Of a stretch of 64,000 bases of DNA, positions 11,541-23,770 are shown in pieces. Source of the stretch: Poa pratensis (lineage: Eukaryota > Streptophyta > Magnoliopsida > Poales > Poaceae). Location: contig CAMZMU010000055.1 in NCBI GenBank assembly GCA_947311845.1, positions 22,438,465-22,502,464 of the forward strand. The letters run 5' to 3'. The stretch's first letter is position 1; every line of letters begins with the position of its first letter. The translations under genes and the position numbers were made by a program. The notes beneath the pieces are model-generated. The model was not told the origin of the DNA, searched no databases, and saw nothing but the letters and a program-made list of their open reading frames with translations.

Positions 11541-14500
11541 TCTGAGTTGTTCCTTTCTGTGTTGTTATTGTCTCGTGTTTGCATCACCAATGCAGTGCTA
11601 TAGATATGTGTAATTTTGGCTCGGCTCACGCTGTATTGTTTGTCAATAACAATGCCAATCTTGTGGAAAGTTGTCCCTATAGATTGATTGTTTCATACTG
11701 ATTACAGGGATCATTGATCTTATACAGTATCGTGTTCCTCTGTTGTGTCCATTCATGGTAGAATGCTTATGTCCTTTCCCACGAATACGCTTCTTCATTG
11801 TTAATAATATCGAGCAATCAGTGGTAATTTGTATTGTTCTGTCCTGGTCGATCTTACGATCTTCCGGTTTCAAGACTAATCTAGTTTGAATCTAACTATC
11901 TAAGCCAGGGTTGTATTGATGTTTTTGAAATTTCTGTGCCAGCTCATCCTAGACTCGTGCATAAACACATGAGGTTCTGATATTAATCCAAGCCGTCATA
12001 TTGATATGTCTACACCTTGGGGTTAACCAAATTGTGTCATGGATTTGATAGTTTATTCCAATATAATGGGATCATGTTAGTATACTGCCCTGAGAAATGC
12101 TCCATTTGATGATTATGCTGAGAAAATAATAAAAGTTTTAATGCCTCAAGGCAGTTGTTAACATATTTTGATGTAGGATTAAACCATGCTGCTTTAATAT
12201 GTTCAACGAAAGTAAGGGGTTAGTCATATTTGAAGTAGGCAGCGTGCTTATCAAATCGTTGGATCATCACTAGGGCATACCATTAATCAGATGTCATCAT
12301 TATGCTTTCTTGTGCTCGTTAACATCACTTCATGATTGGCGTTTTCATGTTTTAATCAAAATAATGTTCTGGAGCTCTCTTTTGGAGCATTTTACTTATT
12401 TTTTATGCATATTAAATATTAATAACTTGAAAGCATCATGTAAACTCCGCCTATGTCTTCTAGGCATAGCCGGTCCCAAGCCCGGGTAAAGGAGGAGGGT
12501 TGTGATAGGCTTGGCGAGCCAACGTAAAAACTAGCCAGTCCCATGGATATGAAACCCACGAGAGTAGTACTAGGGTGGGTGACCTCCTGGGAAGTCCTCG
12601 TGAAAGGTTTCATATCTAAGGGTTGTGATAGGCTTGGCGAGCCAACGTAAAAACTAGCCAGTCCCATGGATATGAAGCCCATTTGGGCGAGAGTAGTACT
12701 AGGATGGGTGACCTCCTGAGAAGTCCTCGTGAAAGGGTTTCATATCTAGCCTACCCCAACTTGTTTGGGACAAAAGGCTTTGTTAAGGTTAAGGTAAGGA
12801 AAGCATCATGTACTATCCTTTTGGAACAATGACAACAATATCTTCGATATTTTGTTTGCGTGGATGAAGAGACTACTACCTATAAACTTTCATGGACTAC
12901 TGCTTGTTTTTCAGTTTTAACCATTCAAATAGTTACTTTTATCTTAAATTGTCATCTTCAAGGCAGGTAAGGAGGTAAGTGTTTAACCCAACGTGATACA
13001 GGGAAGGACATCTCTGACCAGGCCCAGTCTCATCTCCATCGTTTCTTTGACAGTCAGGTTCCTTTATTTTTTTACTTTGTTATGTTCTTGTCTTTGAATC
13101 AATACTGCAGTGCCATAGATATGTGTGATTTGGATTGCATTATACACTGTTTGTCAATGATAGAAGTGCCATTTTCTTGGAAAGGTCTATTGGCTATATA
13201 CAGTGCAAGTGCACAATGTTCCTTTGTGATTTCCTTTCATGGTAAAATGCTTGCATATGTCTGTTCATTTGGATAAGTTTCTTCTCCCCCAAACCCAGTA
13301 GATCTTTTGATCTTTCAACTTGTAAGATTGAACCAATTGGACTGCAGGGCAGGTTAGACGGGCTCTATCAATTCTTCCTTAGTTTTGTTACAATCCAAAA
13401 AAATGAAATGTGAAATAATAGAAAGTATGTGTGCAATGCAGTTTTTTTTGTAACTTTGCTCATGGGTGATCTTTAAATGTCACTGGACTAGCTCAGTAGC
13501 GTGTTTGTACTTCGCTTGCCAGATAGACACTCACGAACACTGACGCCTAAGCACAGTTATGCCTTGTGAGGGAAAATACTATTTTCTGATCTTTTGGTGT
13601 TCTTTCTACATTTTTCTGGACTTTGGAAGATGTGTAACTTTGAGTATTGTTTACATGCAATCTGAATTTTCCTAATTTGGTGTCCGTTGAAAACAAGGTT
13701 AATTCAAGTTCATTCCAAATGTGAACCCCATATCTTTTACTGAAGTATATATATTCAAATTTCAGAGCTCGTTAAAATCTGTAAGCTTCTGCAAACAAAA
13801 AAACTATTATAATTCTGAGATTGTGCTTGGGAGGACTTTGTTGTGACTAGGCTCAGTCTTATCTCCCCTTTCCCTGTGTTTAGCATTGTCATTGTCTCTC
13901 TTGATTGTCCTTAGGCCAACTTGCTCTCTGGGATTAATGCGATACATTAAGTATCACCATTTTACCATGTAAATACACTGACCCAATTTGATGGAGGTCA
14001 TATGAACCCCAGTTTGATGGAAATCATGTTATCTGTTGGCCGTTGCAAAATTTACATTTTCATGAATATCTTTCTGAACTTTGTAGAACTATGGTTTCAA
14101 GTAATGAATGATGGTGATAGAGAATAAAATAGGAGAAGCACGTAACCTAAGCTTCCTCTGAAGCAACCTTGCTGTCCTTGCATCTGCCGTCGTTGCTGTG
14201 CCATTCCAGTAACTCTGATCCAGAGGTCAACATCCCTGTAAGCTTCAGATCATTCCTTTGCTTTAACTTGTTAGGTTTCCTCCAGAAACACCTGCTGGCA
14301 CAAAAGAAGAAACCAAAACCCTACTCTTTGGCTGTGTTTCTTCTCTTTTGCAGTTCACGAATTTACCTCATCGTTTCCCACTTCTACATGTTTTTTATCA
14401 TTTGCTGTCTTCACCACTTGTTTGCCTCTCCAGAAGCACTTCTATTTCCCATTTTTCATTTCCTCGGGTTGTTCCAGACCCGAAAGAAAGCCAACAGCAA

Positions 14501-14812
14501 GAGGATAAAAATTGTTGCCCCTGTTTATCGTAATTTTAGCTGTTAATGATCTGCTTGTTTCCTCTCAAGAAACACTTTAAAAGTAAAAAATCTGTCCTTG
14601 GAGTTATTTTACCTGTTTCCTATTGTTTGCCCGTTAATCTCTCCTAAATTTCCTCCATTTTGTGTCTACACCAGAGTCCGTGCATTTCTGAAAAGTCAAA
14701 ACAATAAGGATAACTACTCCCCAAAACATGATGGCGCTTGGCTCTGCCTCCGTCGAGGACGTCTCTTCGAGGCTCACTGAGCTTGAGCGTGTGTTGGATC
14801 AGGGCGATCCTT
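11541..14812 (+). repeat. Tandem duplication unit A (VPS28 3' flank to NLR 5' region)
   Basis: The sequence starting TCTGAGTTGTTCC eight bases after the VPS28 stop recurs at 14813. The two units then align for more than 3 kb, ending with matching blocks at 14209 (unit A) and 17710 (unit B). Unit A includes the VPS28 3' UTR but none of its coding sequence. It carries a SINE at 12443-12798 that unit B lacks. No gene is contained apart from a short ORF fragment at the far end. Confidence 0.9.
12443..12798 (+). mobile_element. SINE with two 5S-rRNA-like segments and an Au-like tail
   Basis: The 356-bp element is flanked by a perfect 14-bp duplication GAAAGCATCATGTA (12429-12442 and 12799-12812); the empty site exists at 15678 in unit B. 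Inside are two tandem units of about 124 bp starting GGGTTGTGATAGGC (12498, 12622). Each ends in a block matching the 3' half of plant 5S rRNA (12559-12602 and 12683-12731; e.g. GATGGGTGACCTCCTG), including the intermediate element and C box of the internal promoter. The 3' end, CCTACCCCAACTTGTTTGGG...GGCTTTGTT, resembles the Au SINE tail. It is a composite, not an intact 5S gene. Confidence 0.8.
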
Positions 14813-14817
14813 TCTGA
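14728..14817 (+). pseudogene. Truncated 5' coding fragment at the duplication junction
   Basis: An ATG at 14728 opens a 29-codon frame (MMALGSASVEDVSSRLTELE...) that runs directly into the start of unit B at 14813 and stops at 14815-14817. The upstream sequence (14160-14720) resembles the 5' leader and intron region that precedes the NLR fragment in unit B. It may be the first codons of an NLR-like or other gene, cut by the duplication breakpoint. The family is not recognised. Confidence 0.4.
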
Positions 14818-17800
14818 GTTGTTCCTTTCTGTGTTGTTATTGTCTCGTGTTTGCATCACCAATGCAGTGCTATAGATATGTGTAATTTTGGCTTGGCTCA
14901 GGCTGTATTGTTTGTCAATAACAATGCCAATCTTGTGGAAAGTTGCCCCTATAAATTGATTGTTTCATACTGATTACAGGGACCATTGATCTTGTACATT
15001 ACTGTGTTCCTCTGTTGTGTCCATTCATGGTAGAACGCTTATGTCCTTTCCCTCGGGTAACACTTCTTCATTGTCAATAATATCGAGCAATAATTGGTAA
15101 TTTGTATTGTTCTGTCCTTGTCGATCTTGTGATCTTTCGGTTTCTAGAATGATCTAGTTTGAATCTATGCCAGGGATTGTGTTGATGTTTTTGAAATTTC
15201 TGTGCCAGCTCATCCTAGACTGGTGCATAAACACATAGAGGTTCTAATTTTAATCTAAGCTGTCATATTGATATGTCCACTTTGGGGTTAACCAAATTGT
15301 GTCACGAATTCGATAGTTTATTCCAATATAATAGGATGATGTTAGTATACAGCCCTGAGAAATGCTCCATTTGATGATTATGCTGAGAAAATAATAAAAG
15401 TTTTAATGCCTCAAGGCAGTTGTTAACATATTTTGATGTAGGATTAAACCATGCTGCTTTAATATGTTCAATGAAAGTAAGGGGTTAGTCATATTTGAAG
15501 TAGGCAGTGCTTATCAAAATCGTTGGATCATCACGAGGGCATATCATTAGTCAGATGTCATCATTGTGTTTTTTTGTGCTGGTTAACATCACTTCATTAT
15601 TGGCGTTTTGATGTTCTAATCAAAATAATGTTTTGGAGCATTTTAAATTTTTTATGCATATTAAATATTAATAACTTGAAAGCATCATGTACTATCCTTT
15701 TGGAACAATGACAACAATATCTTCGATATTTTGTTTGCGTGGCTGAAGAGACTACTACCTATAAACTTTCATGGACCACTGCTTGTTTTTCAGTCTTAAC
15801 CAATCAAATAGTTATTTTTATCTTAAATTGCCATCTTCATTCAGGCAGGTAAGGAGGTAACTCTTTAACCTAACGTGATGCTGGGAAGAACATCTATGAC
15901 CAGGCCCAGTCTCATCTCCACCGTTTCTTTGTTAGTCAGGTTCCTTTCTTTTTTACTTTGTTATGTTCTTGTTTTTGAATCATGACTGCAGTGCCATAGA
16001 TATGTGTAATTTGTATTGTACTATACACTGTTTGTCAAAGATTGAAGTCCATTTCTTGGAAAGACGACTCTTATCACTCGATGCTGTATATCGGCTATAT
16101 ACAGTGCAAGTGTGCAATGTTCCTTTGTGATGTCCATTCATGGTAAAATGCTTGCATATGTCTGTTCATTTGGATAAGTTTTTTCTCCCCCAAACCCAGT
16201 AGATCTTTTGATCTTTCAACTTGTAAGATTGATCCAATTGGACTGAAGGGCAGGCCAGATGGGTTCTTTTAATTCTTCCTTAGTTTTGCTACAATAGAAA
16301 AAAAATGAAATGTGAAATAATAGAAAGTATGTGTGCAATGCAGATACAGGTTTTTTTTGTAACTTTGAATCTTTATGTTCACTGGACTAGCTCAGTAGCC
16401 TGTTTGTTACTTTGCTTACCAGATAGACACTGACGAACACTAAGGCCTAATCATAGTTATGCCTTGTGAAGGTAAGTACTATTTTCTGATCTTCTGGTGT
16501 TCTTTCTGCATTTTTCTGGACTCTGGAAGATGTATAATTTTCGAGTATTGTTTACATGCAATCTGAATAATCCTAATTTGGTCTCCAGTGAAACAAAGTT
16601 AATTCAAGCTCACTCCAAATGTGAACCCCATATTTTACTGAACTATATATTCAAATTTCAGAGCTCGTTAAAACCTGTAAGGTTCTGCGAACAAAAAAAC
16701 TAGTTATAATTGTGAGATTATATTTGGAAGGACATTGTTGTGACCACGCCCAGTCTTATCTCTCCTTCCCCTGTGTTTAGCACTGTCATCGTCTCTCTTC
16801 CTTGTCCTTTGGCCATCTTGCTCCCCGGGATTAACGCGATACAATAAGTATCACCATTTTTTACCATTTAAATACACTGACCCAATTTGATTGAGGTCAT
16901 ATGAGCCCCAGGTGGATGGAAATCATGTTACCCGTTGCAAATCTTACATTTTATGAATATCTTTCTGAACTTTGTAGAACTTAATGAAATCACGAAAGAC
17001 CCTTTTCTTAATAAAAACATTTTCATGAATATCCTATAAATCAAAGACCATGTTGTGATAAGCGCTGAAGGACAGTGATGGTGATACAGAATAAAACAGA
17101 AGAAGCGGGTAACCTAACCCACCATTTCATTGACTTGTTGGTTTTGATGTGCTAACAGCAGGCGTATCACAATCAGAGGATGGTTCTTGAGTTCTTCGAC
17201 TCCTAAATGATATGCAGACGGATGTGATTCCAACTGGTGAAGCTTCAGCGATTAGCATGGACAAGGTGCTTCTGTTTAGCGTCTGTTCTCCTTTTTGCAG
17301 AGTCCTGGTATTGCTAACTGTGGATAGATATGTATCCCTGGTGGAACTTGAAGCCTTGTTACGGTATACTCCATTATGTCAACATATGCTCATTGATTGA
17401 GTAATTTCCTAAGAGGAATGAACTGTCACTTGTTTTTATTCAGCTTAGCATACTTGCATATATTTTATTTGATTAGTGTGCTATCCACAGTGCTAGTTAT
17501 TGTTTTCAGTGGTCCAGCTCAGCCGTATTTAAGGAAAGGCAACTAGCTGGATCAGCGCGATGCACATTGGACCATATCAACTGTTGTTTTGGCGACCTGC
17601 TGCTTGGAGAGTTTAGCATCTCATTCCTCTTCCAATACAACACTAGCTCCAAGCTTCCTCTGCGGCAACCTTTCTATCCTTGCATCGGCCGTCGTCGCCT
17701 TGCAATTCCAGTAACTCTGATCCAGAGGTCAACATCCCTGTAAGCTTCAGACCATTCCTTTGCTTTAACTTGTTAGGTATCTCCTTCTATTTCCCTCCAC

Positions 17801-18260
17801 AGACACCTGTTGGTACAAAAGAAGAAACAAAAGCCCTACTCTCGGGCTGTGTTTTTCTCTTTTTGCAGTTCACTAATTTACCTCGTCGTTTCCCACTTAT
17901 TTTGCTGTCTTTGCCGCTTGCCTGCCCCTCCAGAAGTACTTCGTCCGTTTTTCATTTCCTCAGGTTGTTCCATACCCACAAGAAAGCCAAAAACAAGAGG
18001 ACAAAAGTTGTTGCTCCTGTTAACCGTAATTTACCTGGTAATGTTCTGCTCGTTTCCCCTCGATAAAAGTTTCTTCATCTCCTGCGCCCAACTATCCAAG
18101 AAAAAAAAGAGCAAAAATCTGTTGTTGGAGTTCTTTTTACCTGCTTCCCATGTTTGCCCGTTAGATCCCTCCTTAGTTTCCTCCATTTTGTGTCTCTTGT
18201 CTTCACACTACACACATGCATGAGTACAACTTCTTTGAGCGCCATGTAAAGAGCGGGAAG
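14813..18260 (+). repeat. Tandem duplication unit B
   Basis: Second copy of the VPS28 3' flank. It lacks the SINE of unit A but has about 540 bp extra at 17115-17650, either lost from unit A or gained here. That extra part has an exon-like block with splice-like borders (about 17161-17263) and a promoter-like stretch, but no recognised product. The final 500 bp lead into the NLR fragment. Confidence 0.85.
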
Positions 18261-18299
18261 GGTCATTCACTACTGCATGCCTCCGGCATCAGCACTATT

Positions 18300-19690
18300 C
18301 TGTAGCCTCCGCATCCTTCATCTAACTGCTTGTCCAATCTGCGCTCTAAGAATTGGAAGCTACTGGGCCAGCTGAAGGAACTGAAGGCCATTCTAGCGAA
18401 AGGCATGGAGCTCCGTGAGCTTCTTTGCTTATCAGCTGGTAATAGTGCAGAGGGCCCTGTTGTACAAACAGCCGTGGTTCCTCCGGCCACATCATTACCA
18501 CCTCTGAAAGTTATAGGTCGTAACAAGGATCGTGATTGTATAATAAATCTTCTTACTGCAAAAATCAGAGGTACCAAAACATTTTGATGTCCGGATGTGG
18601 GCATGCATCTCACGGAGACTTGATGTTGAGATAACTGAATCCACATCTAAGATGGAGTCCCCATGTGTTGATAATGTTGTACTCTCCAGCGCCAATTAAG
18701 GGACATACTACAAAATCAGAGAAATTCTTGCTTGTGCTGGATGATGTTTAGTTTGATGATTCGAGCAGTCAAATACTCAGATGGAATGGGACCTGCTGTT
18801 AGCTCCTCTAGTTTCTCAGCACAAGGGAAGCAAAGTATTGGTAACTTCTCGCCGGGATACATTTCCTGCTGCTCTTTGCTGTGAAAAGGTGCTCCGTTTG
18901 GAAAGCATGGAAGATACTTGGTTCTTGGCACTCTTCAAATACCATGCCTTCACTGGAGCAGAAATCAATAACCTCCATTGCTTGAAAGGCTAGACGCGAT
19001 TGCAGAGAAGTTAGCTAGAAGGCTTGGAGAATCTCCTTTGGCTGCAAAAGTTGTGGGTTCCCAATTGAAAGGGAAAATGAATATATCAGCCTGGAAAGAT
19101 GCTCTAACTTGTAGATTGACAACTTATGCGAGCCCAGAACAGCCCTCTTGTGAAACTATCAGAAATTAGATCCATGGCTGCAGAGGTGCTTTGTATATTG
19201 CAGCTTGTTTCTGAAAGGGCACGATTATAACATTGACTAGTTACGCAACCAAAATAGGAGAATAGTAGATGTAGGGAAGGATTACCTCAATGAGTTGATT
19301 TCTGGGTCTTCCTCGCAACCAGTTTCTGATAGATTTATGGAGCTATGGTACATTATGCATGATCTTCATGATTTGGCAGTTCTCTAAAGAAGAATGCTTC
19401 AGTTTAGAGGATGCTAAGGTGACAAAATACCATGCGCCGTTCGACATCTATCTGTTCGTGTTGCGAGAATGATAAATCACGAGTACATTATCTGCAAGCT
19501 ACATCATTTGCGTTCTGTTATCTGTATTGACCTGCTTACAGACGATGTGAGTGATATTTTCCATCAGTTTCTGCAAAAGTTACGTCTACTCTATTTGTGC
19601 TCTTACAATAGTAGCAAGCTACCTGAATGGCTGAATCTATTGGTGAGCCGAAGCACCTTTGGTATTTGAACCTTATCAAAATTTCAATTA
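18300..19690 (+). pseudogene. NLR (CC-NB-ARC-LRR) resistance-gene pseudogene
   Basis: Pieces of an NLR appear in order but in different frames. There is the end of a coiled-coil region, then the NB-ARC entry motif VIGRNKDRDCIINLL (about 18507-18555). RNBS-A-like HFDVRMWACIS follows, then a kinase-2 LLVLDDV-type block near 18735, an RNBS-B-like SKVLVTSRRDTFPAA (about 18829) and a GLPLA-like ESPLAAKVVG (about 19028). An MHD-like MHDLHDLA (about 19357) and LRR-type sequence LHHLRSVICIDLL (from about 19504) end the series. The P-loop (Walker A) is missing, with the sequence jumping straight from the entry motif to RNBS-A. Several frameshifts and stops are present and the LRR is cut off near 19690. 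A functional immune receptor cannot be made from this copy. Confidence 0.85.
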
Positions 19691-19954
19691 CCGAATTTCG
19701 CCAGCGAAATAATTGTTTTGAGCGCCTCACGGGTCTTGCAATTGGGCTCTAATTTGCAACATTGGCGGCCCAAGCCTGGTTGACAACCTTAGACCAAAGG
19801 CCGAAGGCCTTTTTTTTTTGCGACTCCAAAGGCCGAAATCTCCGCTAGTTTTGATCACACCGTCGACCGTCGTTAACCAACAGCACAAGGCATGTGCGGC
19901 AATTATTTCCCTACTTACTACTAGAAAATCAAAAAAAAAAAAAAACACTACTAC

Positions 19955-20209
19955 TAGTTCATCTGTTCCCGCCCTAACCCCGTTTCGTGTCTCTCCCAGC
20001 CCGTAGGTCTAGCATTATTGCCCAGTCTAACCAGATCGGGCCCCGATCTAACCGGCGGCAGCGGGGTGTTGGCTCCTTGGCGCGGCGAAGCCAGCTGCTG
20101 TAGGCACGGAGAAAAGGGCAGTCGGCCGCCCGAAACCCTAGCCTGTGACATCGCACCTCGTCCGGCCAAGGTACGACCTCCAAGCTCTTGCCCGACGCAT
20201 TTAGCGCCG
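19955..20209 (+). promoter_or_regulatory. 5' flank of protease copy 1, shared with copy 3
   Basis: The sequence from about 19955 (TTCATCTGTTCCCGCCC) to the start codon is closely matched by 52207-52430 upstream of copy 3, but not by the flank of copy 2. It includes CGGCAACGGGGTGTTGGCTC-like text in both copies. No clear TATA box was identified. Part of this may be transcribed leader. Confidence 0.5.
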
Positions 20210-23200
20210 ATGAGGCCGCCGGCCATGTTGGTGGTGGTGGTGCTCCTGGCCACGGCCGCAGGGACGGCGCTCGCGGCGGCGGTGGTGCTGGAGCGAGTGC
20301 TACCGCTCAAGGGGGTCCATGTGGAGCACCTCAGGGAGCTGGACAGGGCGAGGCATGCGAGGATGAGCCCTTGGGTAAACATCAATTTGGAGGGCAACTT
20401 CAACCCGTTGGGCGTTGGGTGGGTGCTGACTTTAGTTACTTATCGATTACCGTAATACATACATACACACACCCTTTCATTTGCGATCCATCATTGTATC
20501 TAAATCATGAAGAATGTGCAGGCTCTATTATGCCAGTGTGAAATTAGGGAACCCCCCTAAGAAACACACTTTCCAAATTGACACTGGCAGTGTCATGTCG
20601 TGGGTCGCTTGCAAGGGCTGCAAAAATTGCACGGACAAAAGTGTGCTCAATGTGAGGCTCCATTCTCTTATCCATCACATTAACAAAATATTTATCAATA
20701 TAATCTCTTTCTTCTCAGGTCTCGACGGAGTTATACAACCCCGACTCTTCATCAACATCATCCAAAATATCATGCTTAGATGATAGCTGTGCAGACGCCG
20801 ACGGAACAGGGTCCGCAGTCTGCCAAACACCATTGGCCCTGTGTGGTTATAATCTTAGATATGGTGATGAGACTAGGGTGTCCGGGTACTATGTGAATGA
20901 CACCATGTACTTCGACACTATCATGGGAAATCAGCATTCTGCCTCTGTCGTTTTTGGGTAAGCTTTCCATGCATCTTTTTCAATTCCCCAGCAGATACTT
21001 GACATTATTTCATACAGATTAAATGTTTATTTCCTATATATATTCATTTATTTCATTCTCTAGCAAAAAGATGTTGGCAGAATATGACAAGTATTAGTAC
21101 ATTTATTGTTCTGGAGTGATGAAGGGGCCATCCTCTGACATGTAGACTGCATCATGTTAGTGGCTTTGGTGCCATGTCTCCAAAAATTTAGTCTTTGATT
21201 ATCGATGTTTTAGTGACAGGCATTGTGCTGATCTTCTTTGTATAGTTATATCTTGCGTTATTTTGAGGTTTAACTATGCATTTTGGTTGCAGTCTTGTTT
21301 ATTCGTGCATTACAGTCAAAGTGAAGTTTGCTGCCTAACATGGTCCACATAATTTCTTCGTATTTGGCCTCACATGGTTCAATCAAACTTTTTTAAACAG
21401 ATGTACCAACTCAGTTTCCCACTTCTTTGGGACAGACGGGATTCTTGGGTTTGCGCAGACTCAACTGTCTATCATTTCACAACTGAACTCTCAGGGGCTA
21501 TCCCCTAAAGTGTTCTCTCATTGCCTGAAAGGTTCCGAAGAAGGTGGTGGCATTCTCGTTCTTGGTAAAACTGGGGCACCACGATTAGTATTTACTCCAC
21601 TTGTTTCATCACGGTAAGTTTTTTTGTTTCCTGGATTTACTTTGAGTGTATAAAGTGAGAGTTCAGAATTCTGCATCGCTCTCTTATATTTCATTACCAT
21701 ATTTGATACATCTGTTATCTGTGGTGGTAATTGTTATGGATGATAAGCTGATGGCTGCAAGTGTAGTAACAGATTCGGTCGTTGTTTTGTCAATCTTTAT
21801 CACTATAATCCAAAACAAGCTTGTTAGATTAATTAATCTGATAAATGGGTTGTAGCCCAGTGGTAGGTCTCTTGCAATCCTGCCTATCAGAGTTCGAATT
21901 ACTTATTAAAATAAAGCTTGTGCTCCTCCCCACGGTCTGAGTTCTATTTAGTTTGTGCTTGTGCTCTCCTTTTATTTTCCTTTTTTTTTCCCCTAAAGAT
22001 ACATGTGTTTCACTAATTTGAGAGGCCAACGTAATACAATATAGCATGGTTTTTTTTAATCTCTGAAATTAAGGTTCTAACATTTTGGTACTTTTCTGAA
22101 TTCTTTTTAGTTTGTGTTTTTCTTTGTGCTCTCCTTATTTCCCCTTTATTTATTTTTTCTAAAGAAATGTGTGTTTCACTTATTTGAGAAGCCAACAATA
22201 ATTCAATATAGTTAGGGTTTTTTATCCCTGAAAATGTGGGTTCTACCATTTTGGAACTTTCTGAATTCTTCATACGAACCACTTTTTGTGTCTTAATATT
22301 CTTATTGGAATAGGTATCTTTACACTTTGAATCTGGAGAGCATCGCTGTTAATGGTCAAAAGCTACCCACTGATTCTTCCTTGTTTGCAACATCAAATTC
22401 AAAAGGAACAGTTGTGGATTCAGGAACAACACTAGTATATCTTGTGGAAGGAGCCTATAACCCATTGGTTACTGCGGTGAGTTCATAGGATCAGATCACA
22501 CATTCACACTCATTCTTCTTCTTTTGAACAATCAATATGTGATTTCAATTTTTTTAGTATGCCATTATTAGGTATCTAGGTCGTAATAATTCACATTTAG
22601 GTATTTGCAGATAATTGCAGGGATCTCTCCATCTGTAGCTCCTTTCAACTCCAAGTGGACCGGGAACCAGGACAAGTGTTTTCAGTCTTCTGGCAGGTTT
22701 TCGTTTTTCTCTGAATGATATTATCAGTATGAGTCTTTAAGAATGTCGAATTACTAACTTTTTTTTACTTCTCTACTAGCATTGACTTGTTATTTCCAAC
22801 GGTGACGCTGTATTTTAAGGGCGGCGCTGCAATGACAGTGGAGCCGTCGCAGTATCTTTTGCAGCAGGGTACTGTTGTAAGTCGAACTGCCTTTTGTTGC
22901 TTTTTGTGTTTTATCCCAGCTCCATATATTATCAATATTTCTGGTGAACTTATCTCAAATATAAAAATATCGTAGGGAAACGCTGTTGTGTGGTGCATTG
23001 CCTGGCAGAGTAGTCAGGTACTACCCCAGAATGTTCAAGGAATGACTGTACTCGGAGGTTAGTCATCTTATTGTATCAGCCAGTGTAAGCTGCACATAAT
23101 AGCTAATAGGACTTGAGAATGCTATTCTGACGTGGATGTTTTAAAAGAAATAAACTGCTCAACAAATATCTCAATAATTATGCCAATAGCAAACGTTAGC

Positions 23201-23770
23201 CTACCTGTCAACTGTATATTCAGGTAGCTTGGAGAATGTCTCGGCTTTTCACTAGTATTATATAAAATGAACACTGACTATTTCCCTCATGCCAACATTG
23301 TCTGTACTGTAAATCCATCCTAGCTTCACATAAATAATTAACATATTACCATAAATTGTTTTAACTTTCTTTCTGAAAGTTGTTCTTACTAACTAATTGG
23401 TCTCTCTGGCTGGCTACAGATATTGTTTTACACGATAAGATGATTGTGTATGACTTGGGGAAACAGCGGATAGGCTGGACGAACTACAATTGTAAGTTCA
23501 AACTCCTCTCTGCCACGGTATTTCAACCATCAACTCCCGTTTGGAGCATTGGAATTGATTCCCTACGGGCTGAATTGTTTCATTTGTGATCCCTGCAGAA
23601 TACATATGTTCGAAGGGGGTCTCAGTTCTTGTGGTTCGTGGTGGTGACTAACTGTGCCTTTCCTTGTGTCAGGCTCGTCACTCAATAGGGCCAGCTCGTT
23701 TGATGTCTACACCGGCTTGATAGCTATTGGAGTGGCTGTTGTATGGTTGGGCGCCTTTCTCACCGGTTAG
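20210..23770 (+). CDS. A1-family aspartic protease, copy 1 (intact)
   Basis: Ten exons with GT-AG borders give a continuous 462-codon frame: 20210-20418, 20522-20651, 20719-20957, 21401-21613, 22314-22476, 22611-22696, 22780-22876, 22976-23057, 23420-23491, 23673-23770. The product is a secreted pepsin-like endopeptidase resembling plant 'aspartic proteinase 36/39-like' enzymes. A hydrophobic signal peptide ([11 protein letters not shown]) lies at about residues 7-24. The first catalytic motif is DTGS in exon 2 and the second is DSGTT in exon 5, with the flap-region tyrosine and several paired cysteines in exon 3. The conserved stretch [20 protein letters not shown] is in exon 4. A hydrophobic C-terminus ([18 protein letters not shown]) fits a membrane or GPI anchor, as known for A36/A39. 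Compared with copies 2 and 3 it lacks six residues just before this anchor. Substrate is unknown. It is the only protease copy here with an unbroken frame. Confidence 0.9.
21847..21935 (+). mobile_element. tRNA-derived SINE remnant in intron 4
   Basis: GTAGCCCAGTGGTAG resembles a tRNA A box and GAGTTCGAATT a B box, about 35 bp apart. The same block is at 30454 and 53902 in intron 4 of the other copies, so the insertion predates the triplication. It does not fold into a complete tRNA. Confidence 0.55.
21945..22275 (+). repeat. Intronic tandem repeat, about 165 bp, two units
   Basis: Two degenerate units begin TTTAGTTTGTG...GTGCTCTCCTT and end ...GAACTTTCTGAATTCTT-type sequence. The same repeat is present in intron 4 of the other protease copies, with more units in copy 2. 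Confidence 0.7.

Noticed and set aside
12559..12731. Possible 5S rRNA genes
   Set aside because: Only the 3' half of 5S rRNA is present in each block and both lie inside an inserted element.
21847..21900. Possible tRNA gene in intron 4
   Set aside because: A- and B-box-like sequences are present but no full cloverleaf can be drawn, and the block recurs in all three paralogs as a SINE remnant.
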